A stretch of 64,000 nucleotides of DNA from Ianthella basta (Eukaryota; Porifera; Demospongiae; Verongiida; Ianthellidae): the NCBI GenBank assembly GCA_964019415.1, contig OZ025874.1:7187592-7251591 (forward strand), written 5' to 3'. Of this stretch, positions 33,659 through 45,660 are shown in pieces. The notes beneath the pieces were generated by a model that was not told where the DNA came from, made no database searches, and saw only the letters and a list, made by a program, of their open reading frames with translations. Within the stretch, counting starts at the first letter, position 1; every line of letters begins with the position of its first letter. The position numbers and the translations under genes are program-made.

Positions 33659-33700
33659 TGTGTGTGTATGCATGGTGTGTGTGTGTGTGCGTGCATGTAC
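33591..33700. repeat. (GT)n microsatellite with CG-rich start
   Basis: GT run after a short GCGTGCGCGCGCATG alternating purine-pyrimidine stretch. Confidence 0.9.
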
Positions 33701-35814
33701 ATATGTATGTATGTGTGTGCATGTGTGTATGAGCATGTACGTATGCATGAATATATGTGCTGCTAGGCATATGATATTCATACAAATTTCCCACATCTGT
33801 ATTACGTACATACATGCAGTTATATGGACAAGCTTGTCTATGAGGACTGACAATAAGTACGTATGTATGTAGATACATAGACATGTACCTTTAGCCATTC
33901 GCCTATCAATACTCATTAGCATACTCACAAAGTGCATTATCTAATGGCAGTTGATGTAGCAGGCTGAATGTTTCTGCTCAGTTGTAGTTCCTGGACGTGT
34001 TCACAAGTAATATGTAGTGGTTCACATCCCAACAATGCATTGTCCTGTTTGGCAATAGTGAAGTACAGATGCATGCGTGGCATCAGCATTTGTGAGGTGG
34101 GGCAGTGACACACTCATCAAACAATTCATCACCATCATCTGTTGTGTGCATTCCTTTGTTGAGCAATGTAGCCATGTGTGCACTACATTGCTCGATATGT
34201 GCACAAAGTAGCCTTGGAAGGCAGTTTATGGTATTACAAGAAGCACTGTTGTGTAGGCGTGTCACCAACAAATAGGTTGAGTCATTATGGGTGGGACCTT
34301 CAATTGTCCCTTAGTGCTTATGAATGTTGTGCTAAGAGGAAGGGAGGATATATATTGATATACCAATGGAAGCCTATAGAAGATCTGTTATGATTTCTGA
34401 TCATAACATAGACATTACACTGTCCCCAATGTACAGTGCTCCTGTACATTACTCCTGTGTTAGCATGAGGTCACCAAACCAAGGCATGACTAAGCATCCC
34501 TTGACTGATTAATCAATCAACTGGGTTATTAGACTTTACCTGAAGTGACATACCACCCCTAACACACAACTCTAAGCGTGACTTGATGTCACTGCCGTAC
34601 TTCCCTGTCTGAGGAGAGACCGTGCGCCTGTTAAACAGAGGTTAAGGTTTAGGTATGATCACCGCTGATTGATAGTGTAGGGTTCAATTAATGCATCTAG
34701 TCTCTTCCAGCTGGTGCAAGAGGTCAGGTACTGTCCTGCTGTGGCTGCTCAAAGACTACCTTCACCCTGTACTATTGCCCTCTTACATTTGCAAGAGTGT
34801 GAGCTAGTAAATTGGAATATGCAATTGTGCAGCCATGGTAATCTGGCCATGTTGCCACGGTGCTATCATCAGGATGTGTGAGCTGAACCATCAGCACTTC
34901 TAGTTTGAATATCTAAAAAAACGATCACAACCACTAACACCAGTGATGGCATGCATTTGTCTTGGGTAAAATGAGAATGACTTAGGGCATCACTTGACAC
35001 AGAAATGCATGATCACATTGCTCATGTGTGAGGCTGTTTAATGAAGGTCCTTTCCTACGTCAGGTATAGGTCTGCTTATTATCTTATGTGAGCCTCTTAA
35101 TTGCACAAATTCTACACTGCCGTGTGTGGAAGTGGAGTACACAGTACAGCAGTTTTATCAGATGTTGCCATATAGTCAACCCCTACCATCCTTTGTCTTT
35201 GAGTTGCATAATGTGCCTAATTATGTAGCATCCATTTGGTAGGGTTGGAGGGCCACCAAGTAAACGGATCATAGGAGGATCTATAAACATGACTGGATGT
35301 ACTGTACGATGTACTGGTATTCATGCTTTGGGCACTTAACTGACAATGTGCACTGCTTTATTTAGGGCATAGTTTACGCCTACCATTGCATTGCTTGCAC
35401 TATTGCTGTTGTGTGCCCTAAATCTCTGCCAATGTGAAAGGCTGTCCCTCACTGAATTAAGTGGTAGCTGGGTGCATCTCCTGGCATTCATCATGTCAAG
35501 CATCTGGCTCACAGATAATGCAGATAAAGGGTACAATCAGCGAACAGTCCATCTCAAGTATCAAGTGTGTATTATGACAGATTATATTGCTTGCCCGAAG
35601 ATTAGGTCACATGTGTCAAGTGCAAGTCTAATACACTATGTGCAGTGCACCACTGATTTCCCTGCTGTGTATATACCCATCAATCAGCAATAGTAAATTC
35701 CCCTGTGGCTGCACAGAAAAGCTGTCTCCATGCATAACAAGCAATTCTATAGTGTGTGTGCATGTGTGTGTGCGCATATGTATACGTATGCATGTGTATC
35801 TGTATGTTTATATG

Positions 35815-35932
35815 CATGCACATGCTAGCATTGTATGTACATACTAATGCATGTACATGTTAGCATTGTATGTACATACGAATGCATGTACATGTTAGCA
35901 TTGTATGTACATACGAATGCATGTACATGCAG
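35815..35932. repeat. Tandem repeat, unit of about 36 bp
   Basis: Three copies of GCATGTACATGTTAGCATTG followed by TATGTACATACGAAT. Each unit is itself largely palindromic (CATGTACATG, GTATGTACATAC). Confidence 0.8.
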
Positions 35933-36410
35933 ATTACTGCATTGATACCTAGCCTAAGTTAGTTACCTTTCATTTGATAGGTAATTGATAATTTGGTATG
36001 TCATGCTAGCAACACAGCCAGGTTTTATGGATGCAGCCACATAGGAGTTCAACAGAGATCCCAAATCATCAACAGGAAGTGTGTTACTGAACCTGAAGCA
36101 ACTAAGTACCTGAAGTTACCCTCTGTTGTATTGTACATATATGTACGTATATGGTAACACAGGAATTTTGCTGATCTTCCATTGTATTATGTAGTACCTA
36201 GACACACACAGCCATCACCACCCATACATACATAAACTGCACTTCCATGCTGTCTGATGCAGTAGTATGCACTAGGTAGAAACGAACATATAAATGGCTA
36301 CTGTGTACAAATAGTAGCATTGTTAAAACAGTTTGTGTCCTAACATGCAAGTCAAACAGTTGGGTGTGTGGGTGTGTGTGCAAGAGTGTTGAACCTGTGG
36401 CAGCAGTGAG

Positions 36411-36418
36411 TATATAAG
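36411..36418 (+). promoter_or_regulatory. TATA box of cluster gene D
   Basis: TATATAAG, 131 bp upstream of the start codon, followed by GCAGAAG and CTCTGCAAACCATC. The same block precedes the paralogues at 47146 and 50354. Confidence 0.8.
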
Positions 36419-36548
36419 CAGAAGTGGCCCTCTGCAAACCATCTCACCAGCAGGACTGGCAACTACCTTGAAAGATTTATTCCAGTGGATAACAAGAAGG
36501 GACTATTATCGTTTTGCACAGAGAGTCAGTCACTTCTGATTTCACAAG

Positions 36549-39500
36549 ATGAAGCTGATCGCAGCAACCTGTCTGCTGATCCTGGTTCAGGTGAGGCACT
36601 GCAGTGATGTGTGTAGGCATACCCCACTGCTGTGTGCACATGCTATCCTTGTAGTGAGTGCACATACCCCATTGCTGTGTGCACATGCTATCCTTGTAGT
36701 GAGTGCACATACCCCACTGCTGTGTGCACATGCTATCCTTGTAGTGAGTGCACATACCCCTCTGCTGTGTGCACATGCTATCCTTGTAGTGAGTGCACAT
36801 ACCCCACTGCTGCGTGCACATGCTATAGCATTGTTACTGCCCATTCAACTGAATTGACTTATGACATGTGTGTCCTTCTGGTTTTGCTGCAGTACTCTGT
36901 ATCAGTCCCTACCCCATACAAATGCCCACCTGGAACCACACTGAATGATGTTACTGGAGAGTGTGACTGTCAGTACGGCTATGTGCTCAATCGCAAGACC
37001 AACCAATGTGATTGCCCCAAGGGGTTGGAAGTGCGTTACAACTATGCTAGAGGACACCTGGAGTGCGGCTGTCCAGATGGACAGTATCTGAGCTATGGTC
37101 CTTCTCTCTATGAGTGCTCCCATTCATCTGGGTCACCAACTAGCCATCCTACCAAGGTGCCTACCCACCCTACCAAGGCGCCCACACACCCTACCAAGGT
37201 GCCCACACACCCCAAACCGACCGAAGCCCCTTCTTACTACTGCCCACCTGGCACCACACTGAATGATGTTACTGGAGAGTGTGACTGTCAGTATGGCTAT
37301 GTGCTCAATCGCAAGACCAACGAATGTGATTGCCCCAAGGGACTGGAAGTGCGTTACAACTATGCTAGAGGACACCTGGAGTGCGGCTGTCCAGATGGAC
37401 AGTATCTGAGCTATGGTCCTCATGTCTACGAGTGCTCCTACTCCTCTCCCAGCTACCCTCCCAAGACAACCAGCTACCCTCCCAAGACAACCAGCTACCC
37501 CCCTCACACAACCAGCTACCCTCCCAAGACAACCAGCTACCCCCCTCACACAACCAAGTACCCCCCTCACACAACCAGCTACCCTCCCAAGACAACCAGC
37601 TACCCCCCTCACACAACCAAGTACCCCCCTCACACAACCAGCTACCCTCCCAAGACAACCAGCTACCCCCCTCACACAACCAAGTACCCCCCTCACACAA
37701 CCAAGTACCCCACTTACACAACCAAGTACCCCGCTTACACAACCCGACCACCTCCACCTCCCTACTGCCCTCCCGGTACCTGGCTTAACAAGGTTACTGG
37801 AGAGTGTGACTGTCAGTACGGCTACGTCCTCAACCAGGCCACCTACCAATGTGACTGCCCTAAAGGACTGGAAGTGAGATACAACTACCATGCAGGACAC
37901 CTGGAATGTGGCTGCCCCAAAGGACGTGAGCTGAAGTATGGCCCTAACCTCTACCAATGCACTCCTTGCACTGGAGGCAAATACTGGGATGACAAATCCA
38001 GTGGCTGCATTTGCCAAAGTGGCAAGAGCTGGGACGACAAATCTAGCAGCTGCATCTGCCCTGGAGACAAGACATATGATGAGGACTCTTACAGCTGTGT
38101 TTGCCCCAAAGGCAAGAGCTGGGATGAGAAGTCGAACAGGTGCATCTGCCCTGGAGACAAGATCTATGATGCTAAGTCCTACAGCTGTGTTTGCCCTGGA
38201 AACAAGTACTGGGATGAAGCATCTTACAGATGCATCTGCCGTGGTGACAGGAGCTGGGATGACAAATCCTCCAGCTGTGTTTGCCCCAAAGGCAAGACCT
38301 ATGATGCCAACACCTACAAATGTGTCTGCCCTGGTGACAAGATCTATGATGCTAACTCCTACAGCTGTGTTTGCCCTGGAAACAAGTACTGGGATGAGAC
38401 ATCTTACAGATGCATCTGCCGTGGTGACAGGAGCTGGGATGACAAATCCTCTAGCTGTGTTTGCCCCAAAGGCAAGACCTATGATGCCAACACCTACAAA
38501 TGCGTCTGCCCTGGTGACAAGATCTATGATGCTAACTCCTACAGCTGTGTTTGCCCTGGAAACAAGTACTGGGATGAGGCATCTTACAGATGCATCTGCC
38601 GTGGTGACAGGAGCTGGGATGACAAATCCTCTAGCTGTGTTTGCCCCAAAGGCAAGACCTATGATGCCAACACCTACAAATGCGTCTGCCCTGGAGACAA
38701 GATCTATGATGCTAACTCCTACAGCTGTGTTTGCCCTGGAAACAAGTACTGGGATGAGGCATCTTACAGATGCATCTGCCGTGGTGACAGGAGCTGGGAT
38801 GACAAATCCTCCAGCTGTGTTTGCCCCAAAGGCAAGACCTATGATGCCAACACCTACAAATGCGTCTGCCCTGGTGACAAGATCTATGATGCTAACTCCT
38901 ACAGCTGTGTTTGCCCTGGAAACAAGTACTGGGATGAAACATCCTACAGATGCATCTGCCGTGGTGACAGGAGCTGGGATGACAAATCCTCCAGCTGTGT
39001 TTGCCCCAAAGGCAAGACCTACGATGCCAACACCTACAAATGCGTCTGCCCTGGTGACAAGATCTATGATGCTAACTCCTACAGCTGTGTTTGCCCCAAA
39101 GGGCTGGTATACAACGAGCGTACTTATCAATGTGAGTGCCCAGACAACCAGGTCCTCCGCCATGGAGTGTGCGTCTGCCCTGTCAAGGGTCAGGTGTACT
39201 CGGCTGGATATGGCTGCCACTGTCCTGGTGACAAGGTGGAGCACGATGGTGCCTGTGTGTGCGCTCACTGTCCCAAAGGCTATGACGTTGTGGAGAAAGG
39301 GGATCAATGCAAATGTGTCTGCCCTAAGTGCCCTAAAGGCTATGAATCTGTTGAGGAAGACTACAAATGTGCCTGCCAGTGTGCCAAGAAGTGCGACTAT
39401 GGTTACACCCTCAACAAGAAGTCATGCGAATGTGAGCGTAAGCAGCCTGTGTGTTCATGTCTGGCAAAACGCAGTGGCTACGATGCCCACTGTGCCAGGA

Positions 39501-39562
39501 AGAACACCCGTGAGTTGTGCCACCGTGTCCCTGGCTACTGCAGTTGGAGTTGCAAATATTAG
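36549..39562 (+). CDS. Cluster gene D: large modular Cys-rich secreted protein, 2 exons
   Basis: Exon 1, 36549-36590, encodes MKLIAATCLLILVQ. Exon 2, 36893-39562, follows in phase 0; 903 residues in total. After the signal peptide come three copies of a module of about 65 residues (CPPGTTLNDVTGECDCQYGY ... CDCPKGLEVRYNY ... LYEC), separated by Pro/Thr linkers. The second linker is a mucin-like array of SYPPKTT and KYPPHTT. Next is a run of 20-residue Cys repeats (CPGDKIYDANSYSCVC, CPGNKYWDEASYRCIC, CRGDRSWDDKSSSCVC, CPKGKTYDANTYKCVC) forming five near-identical 180-bp blocks. The end has KKCDYGYTLNKKSCEC, like gene H, and a terminal CSCLAKRSGYDAHC ... CSWSCKY domain. No family is recognised. 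Many Thr sites suggest O-glycosylation. I infer an extracellular structural, adhesive or mucus protein. Confidence 0.88.
36600..36826. repeat. 45-bp intronic minisatellite of gene D (5 copies)
   Basis: Unit: TGTGTGCACATGCTATCCTT, GTAGTGAGTGCACATACCCC, ACTGC. It fills most of intron 1. The same unit occurs three times in gene E and eight times in gene F. Confidence 0.9.
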
Positions 39563-40252
39563 GTGGACATCACTGAACACTCTCTTATGGAGTACCTTTT
39601 CATTGCACATGGCGTACATATTATTTAACTGCAAATAGACTATCCTGCTTTACTAATAGAGTTAGCAAGGTGATAATTTTTAGGCCATTACATATTGTAT
39701 TGATATTAATGAATCAATTCATTGAAGTTATATCAATCAGTCAATCTTCATTATCAAAGTGCACCACACCACAAGGTGCTAGGGCACACAAAAGGTCTCA
39801 TGTAGCACTAACACATATGTCAGAGACAGAGAGTGAAAGAAACACTGAACCCTGATCCACAGGGTATCTAAGTTTAACACAAGCAGCAGCATGAATCATG
39901 CACTAAGCCTGGCACACCACATACAGTAGCACTATATAACTGCTGTAAGCTCTAGCATGGCATATGCATATCATATCTAGCATATGCTAGCTCATAGCAC
40001 TAAGACATGTAGCTCAGAAGAATATGATTAGTGCATGCATGCTGTGGATAACACAAAAGCAACCTGGTTACCATCACAATGACTGACTTCTTCCACCAGG
40101 GGTAGCCTGAGGTGGCCCCACGCAGGGCACCATAACAGCTAATGGCAGATGTCTTCAACGCCTTCACTTTGGCTTTCCTTGCAGGTTCTTTCATTCCTCT
40201 CCACTAAGAGAGTAAGCACTTAATGGTGCATTTCACTATATACAAATATGGT
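39563..40252. other. Gene D 3' flank
   Basis: 3' UTR-like sequence. TTTTTAGGCCA near 39677 and the context around it match the 3' flanks of genes E and F, so the duplication unit included the 3' flank. No gene is seen. Confidence 0.6.
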
Positions 40253-40966
40253 AAGGTAGAGGCCTACCTAGAATCAGGAATATCGACCGCGAGGAGTGTT
40301 AGTGCAATACCTTTGCATTCTCTTGAGCTATTGTAGATTGCTTGGTATCATTTTATTGTGCAGAATAAGCTCTTTCCAATGATGTATAACAGTAACACTT
40401 TTGGCACAGCTGGTCTAAATGAGATTGCTGTGACTCAACTTGGACCGATTCTGTATGGTGGCAGCTCTCCTGGAGTCAGCTTTGCAAGCAGCAGCTTCAT
40501 TCCTCTTCAGTGTGTTCCCCAAGCATGTGTGTGTAATGAATAGAGTAGATATGGCCATATTAACAGTATAAATGTGCTAGCCACCTGCGAAGTCAGTGCG
40601 ATGGAATGGTGGCACTTCCTCTTATGGAATTGGCCCCATATGTGACAAAGGTCATAGGGAAGCCACAAAATGGCCTATTCATTGCACACACACATGCTTT
40701 GGGAACACACTGAAGAGAATGAAGCTGCTGCTTGCAAAGCTGACTCCAAGAGGGCTGCCACTGTACAGAATCAGTCCAAGTTCAGTCACAGCAATCTCAT
40801 TTAGACCAGCAGTGCCAAAAGTGCTACTGTTATACATCATTGGAAAGAGCTTTTTCTGCACAATAAAATAATACCGAGCAATCTACAATAGCTCAAGAGA
40901 ATGCGAAGGTATTGCACTAACACTCCTCGTGTTCCATATCCCTGATTCTAGGTAGGCCTCTACCTT
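40253..40966. mobile_element. Foldback element, arms of about 290 bp
   Basis: The left arm (AAGGTAGAGGCCTACCTAGA ... CAAGCATGTGTGTG, to about 40535) is repeated in reverse complement at about 40683-40966, with a spacer of about 150 bp. The arms are roughly 95 percent alike by eye. The flanks (AGTAAGCACTTAATGG at the left, ATTTGAGTATATGTAGTAC at the right) recur next to each other at 41430-41500 without the element, as a related empty site. No coding capacity. Confidence 0.75.
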
Positions 40967-41539
40967 AAGTATTTGAGTATATGTAGTACACACGTAGTAT
41001 ACACAGCATACCAGCATGCCTCCTTCCTATCTCTGTCTGGAATGCTGCCATGTCCCTCTTAGCTTGATCATCATTCTCCTGTCTCTCTTTCTCTTAAAAA
41101 ATGCACAACTCTGAACTCAAACTCAAGGGCCATAGTGTCCTTCATCATGCCCAGCTTTGGTCTCTCCTCTAACTCCTTCAAGAACATGCTCCTTACTTTC
41201 CTCCAAGCAATACTTGACAACATATCCCCATGCAATCTCTGAGTCAGTAAGGGTTTTAACAGCATCTCCTCCCATACCCTGCCACTCACTGTTAAAAATA
41301 GGGAGTGATGATCACACCCAAAATTGGTATGAATTGGTTGCCACAGTGAGCACCCCCTTTTGCAGTGTGATGTTCACTCCAACCATGCAGTACACAACAT
41401 ACCATTATGGGAACTGTTTGTAAGAGAGTAAGCACTTAATGGTACATTTCACTATATACAGATATGGTACACTACTTTAAGGATTTGAGTATACGTAGTA
41501 CACAGCACACCAACTGGCAGAATAGTTTGTGGGTTATGA

Positions 41540-43215
41540 CATTCGGATCCACTGTGCAAACATTGGGCATCTGGTACCCCAATGAACTTTACCGGGGAAT
41601 ACGGCATTCCCTGCAAACATTGGGCATGTGGTGCCCCAGTGAACTTCACTGGGGAATATGGCAGTCCCCACAAACATTGGGCATCTGGTGCCCAAGTGAA
41701 CTTCACCGGGGAATATGGCATCCCCTGCAAACATTGGGCATGTGTGCCCCAGTGAACTTCACCAGGGAATATGGCATCCCCTGCAAACATTGGGCATCTG
41801 GTGCCCCAGTGAACTTCACCGGGGAATATGGCATCCCTTGCAAATATTGGGCATGTGTGCCCCAATGAGCTTCACCAGAGAATACGGCATCCCCTGCAAA
41901 CATTGGGCATGTGTGCCCCAGTGAACTTCACCAGGGAATATGGCATCCCCTGCAAACATTGGGCATCTGGTGCCCCAGTGAACTTCACCGGGGAATATGG
42001 CATCCCTTGCAAATATTGGGCATGTGTGCCCCAGTGAACTTCACCAGAGAATACGGCATTCCCTGCAAACATTGGGCATCTGGTGCCCCAGTGAACTTCA
42101 CTGAGGAATACGGCATCCCCTGCAACCATTTCTAATTGGGCATCTGGTGCCCCAGTGAACTTCACCAGGGATTATGGCATCCCCTGCAAACATTTGGCAT
42201 CTGGTGCCCCAGTGAACTTCACCGGGGAATATGGCATCCCCTGCAAACATTGGGCATGTGTGCCCCAGTGAACTTCAGGGAATATGGCATCCCCTGCAAA
42301 CATTGGGCATCTGGTGCCCCAGTGAACTTCACCAGGGAATACGGCATCCCCTGCAAACATTGGGCATCTGGTGCCCCAATGAATTTCACCGGGGAATATG
42401 GCATCCCCTACAAATATTGGGCATCTGGTACCCTAGTGAACTTCACCAGGGAATATGGCTTTCCCTGCAAACATTAGGCATCTGGTGCCCCAATGAATTT
42501 CGCCGGGGAATATGGCATCCCCTGCAAATATTGGGCATCTGGTACCCTAGTGAACTTCACCAGGGAATACGGCTTCCCCTGCAAACATTGGGCATCTGGT
42601 GCCCCAGTGAACTTCACCAGGGAATACGCCATCCCTTGCAAACATTGGGCATCTGGTGCCCCAATGAATTTCACCGGGGAATATGGCATCCCCTGCAAAT
42701 ATTGGGCATCTGGGGCCCCAGTGAACTTCACCGGGGGAATACGGCATCCCCTGCAAACATTGGACATCTGGTGCCCCAATTAACTTCACCAGGGAATATG
42801 GCATCCCCTGCAAACATTAGGCATCTGGTGCCCCAATGAATTTCACCGGGGAATATGGCATCCCCTGCAAATATTGGGTGTCTGGTGCCCCAGTGAACTT
42901 CACCAGGGAATACGGCATCCCCTGCAAACATTGGGCATCTGGTGCCCCAATTAACTTCACCAGGGAATATGGCATCCCCTACAAATATTGGGAATCTGGT
43001 GCCCCAGTGAACTTCACCAGGAAATACAGCATCCCCTGCAAACATTGGGCATCTGGTGCCCCAGTGAACTTCACTGGGGAATATGGCAGTCCCCGCAAAC
43101 ATTGGGCGTCTGGTGCCCCAGTGAACTTCACCGGGGAATATGGCATCCCCTGCAAACATTGGGCATGTGTGCCCCAGTGAACTTCACCGGGGAATATGGT
43201 ATCCCCTGCAACACA
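41540..43215. repeat. 57-bp minisatellite, about 29 copies
   Basis: Unit: ACTTCACCGGGGAATATGGC, ATCCCCTGCAAACATTGGGC, ATCTGGTGCCCCAGTGA, with a shorter GCATGTGTGCCCC variant. Because 57 is a multiple of three, long frames appear on both strands. The variants break them, and no start or signal sequence supports coding. Confidence 0.92.
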
Positions 43216-43559
43216 AGTACCTAATGGTACAGTATAAATGCCCAAATGGTGTACTTAGTTTGAGGAGGTCCTCCCATTGTACACAATATATATACCATCA
43301 GGCCTAGCTGTCCCGGGTAGCTATGTACTTCAATAGCTTGTATAGGATTGCAAATAAACTCTTGTCATCTTTAATTTTGGTTATGAATTACTTCAAATTC
43401 TCTTAATCTATCAGAAATGGCATGACAGTGTGGATACTGGTGTCAGTGTGAATGTGACACTAAAGTAATGGTGTGACTAATCACAGCCTTGGACTGACTG
43501 GTGTGATGGTCACACCATATTTTTAACAGTGCTCAAATTCACCAACACACTTAGCTATG
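43216..43559. other. Gene-free stretch
   Basis: Sequence between the minisatellite and the retrotransposon fragment. ACCTAATGGTACAGTATAAATG at 43221 resembles the left flank of the minisatellite. Nothing else is seen. Confidence 0.5.
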
Positions 43560-44500
43560 TTCTTCATCCAGACCCCTTTAAGCTTGCCACACTCCACTGC
43601 TATTCTTGCTATCGTTCTCAGCAACCTCCCCTCATACATCTTACTACACCTTAAACCAGAGCTTCACACAGCACATCTTTGCCTCCCACACAACAGGCAA
43701 AGCCTCCGCTTCAAGCAACAATGAAGCCTTGGGGTGAAGTGTGCCTACTGCAAAGAACGTACTACGGAGACCACACAGCTGCACTTGTTCAATGGATTCT
43801 AAATGTATACTGCAGCCCTATATCTCTGCACCATACATCATGCTTGACTCCTCTAGTGATTCCCACAACTTCCTGAAAATTCCAATTCCTACTTCTCCAA
43901 TCTCTGCCTGACTTCTCTGAAGACAAGCTCCTAGAGCTCTTCTCCCAGCCTCTGCCTTATCCTCCACCATATCTGCCAGTGCCAGATACTCATGCACAAC
44001 AAAGCCTATACGGGAAGAAACCATCAGGACTGCCTTACCATTCGCCCCACTTCACACCTCTTGGCCTTTTTATTGTGGATATGCATAGTTCCAGACATGG
44101 CCACATTAATCTTCACTCCCCACTCCTTACACCGCTCCACCAACACATCCAAACTCTTTTTTATACCAGATGCATCAGAAGCCACCAAGCATCTGCAAGT
44201 AGCAGACCCGGATTGTCTCACCATGCACACTGTTGATGTATAGGGAGAAGAGTAATGGGGATAAGACGCATCCCTGGCATAGCCCTGTGTTCACTTCAAA
44301 CTCTTCACTGATCTGACCATTCACTTCTACCCTACACGCACTACCCTCATACAGAGCCTGTAGAAACCTTAGAAACCTGCTGTTCACTCCCACACTCTGC
44401 AGACAAGACCACAACTTCACCTGATCAACCTTATCATAGGCCTTCTCAAAGTCAATGAATACTACTAACATGCCTGCAGGCTTCTTCACCATTTCTGTTT
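43560..44500 (-). mobile_element. Broken non-LTR (LINE) reverse transcriptase fragment
   Basis: Read on the minus strand in three frames. VVFIDFEKAYDKVDQVKLW and GLCQGCVLSPLLFSLYINS are the palm and GxxQG...LSPLLF blocks of non-LTR reverse transcriptases. SLDVLVERCKEWGVKIN is the segment that normally follows the catalytic YADD. KAEAGRRALGACLQRSQ and KLWESLEESSMMYGAEI follow. The YADD motif itself is missing, and stops and frame shifts separate the pieces, so this copy is dead. The type looks L2/CR1/Jockey-like. Confidence 0.85.
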
Positions 44501-45515
44501 CTGTTTCTGTATAAACGTGTGTATGTATGGGTGTGTACATAGCTATTATGCCACATGCAGGTTCAATTGCCCATCGACTCCACATCACTAGTGTCCATCA
44601 GTCAGACACATCAATTGTGTGAAAAGTAGTACTATAATATATACAACAGAATTGGAAAACAAAATAATGATATGAAACTTAATATGGCAGTGTGTCAATA
44701 ATAACGGATGGACAAATTAACGTAATCAGTAGATGGTTGCTGCTGCTGTGCATTGATGGATGGATGCTGATCATAATAGAATCCAGTGGATACACTTGAT
44801 TAGCGGTTCAAACCATGCAGCCTAAACCTATTGCTGTGTATATATGTCTATGTAGTCTTGCATATCCAGACTGCCATTTTGTAGACTCCACCTCTACAAA
44901 TTGGTGGCCTGGCTATGCCAGACTAGCTAGTTATGCTGGGTTTCAGTAGAGTTATCACTGTAGTTACTTGAAACCTTACTGTAGCACTGTCAATAGAAGA
45001 ATTATGTGGTTGGTCACTTTGGAGCCAACTGTCCTGTTGCCATGACAACTTGTATGAATGCATTGCCAAAGGGGAGCTCGGTACCAAGACAATATCTTCC
45101 TTTACAGTTTTGTCATGTTTATGGACAGCACATGCAATGTGCCACATTCTGAGAGTTGCTGCTGTACAAGTTAGGAAGTGGGGATGGGAATGCTGGTGGG
45201 TAACTTCACTTGCGTGTAAACTGATATGGCAGAGGTACACCAAGGCATGCTGATTTTTGGGAGGTGTTTCTTGTTGTTATGATAGCTGGCAGTACTGCAC
45301 GTTGCAAGCTGTAATAGCAGAAAGTGTGATCCTAGTTAGTGATCTCATATATTGAAGTACCCTGCAGGGTTCTTCACAGGACTTGCTATGTGTACATGCA
45401 CCTCAGGTGCTAGATGTCCACATACCCAGGCATACATGCAACATACCCACACATTCATGTGTAATGTACACACACATGCACACTCAAGCCCTGTTACACC
45501 ATTGCTGTGCCTCAC
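44501..45515. other. Gene-free stretch with relics of the cluster
   Basis: ATCACTAGTGTCCATCAGTC at about 44583 resembles the 3' flanks of genes E and F (49017 and 52535). A small foldback of the TAGTCTTGC family is at 44852-44924. No open gene. Confidence 0.5.
44852..44924. mobile_element. Short foldback relic of the TAGTCTCGC family
   Basis: TAGTCTTGCATATCCAGACTGCC and GGCCTGGCTATGCCAGACTA are inverted ends around about 30 bp. Confidence 0.6.
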
Positions 45516-45660
45516 CTGAACAAGTATCAGCAGACTAGTTGCTACCACTAAGTTCATCCTGTTCTGTTTGAACCATGAGATGTGCTTGATTCCCGCGCTC
45601 TACAGTGATAAGCCCTTTTACTGTGTCTTGCCGATGGGATGGTTTATAGGGTGTTGTCTG
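45516..45660 (-). pseudogene. Orphan signal-peptide exon and promoter of a cluster D/E/F paralogue
   Basis: On the minus strand, ATG 45557 opens MNLVVATSLLILVQ followed by the donor GTGAGGCAC, closely matching exon 1 of genes D, E and F. Upstream, CGGCAAGACACAGTAAAAGG and a TATAAA (45643-45648) match their leader and promoter region. No exon 2 is found downstream on this strand before 44.9 kb, so the copy has lost its body. It shows that the family was once duplicated in inverted orientation. Confidence 0.75.

Larger units (their letters stand above)
30707..36410. other. 5.7 kb with no recognisable gene
   Basis: It contains GC-rich sequence near 31070-31110 with CACGTG, a hairpin element (33291-33386), a GT microsatellite (33591-33700), a tandem repeat (35815-35932) and a stretch at 34380-34500 that recurs near 46130-46240. 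Open frames here lack codon or homology support. Confidence 0.55.

Noticed and set aside
35815-35932. CRISPR-like spaced repeats
   Set aside because: The units are contiguous with no spacers, and the DNA is eukaryotic. It is an ordinary tandem repeat.
37133-39307. 724-residue antisense frame opposite gene D
   Set aside because: It is the mirror of a repetitive Cys-rich coding exon. The plus strand has the signal peptide, promoter and conserved splice sites.
41452-43245. Many frames of 60-200 residues encoding CKHWASGAPV-like repeats
   Set aside because: They occur in several frames on both strands, are broken by one-base unit variants, and lack a signal peptide or a plausible start.
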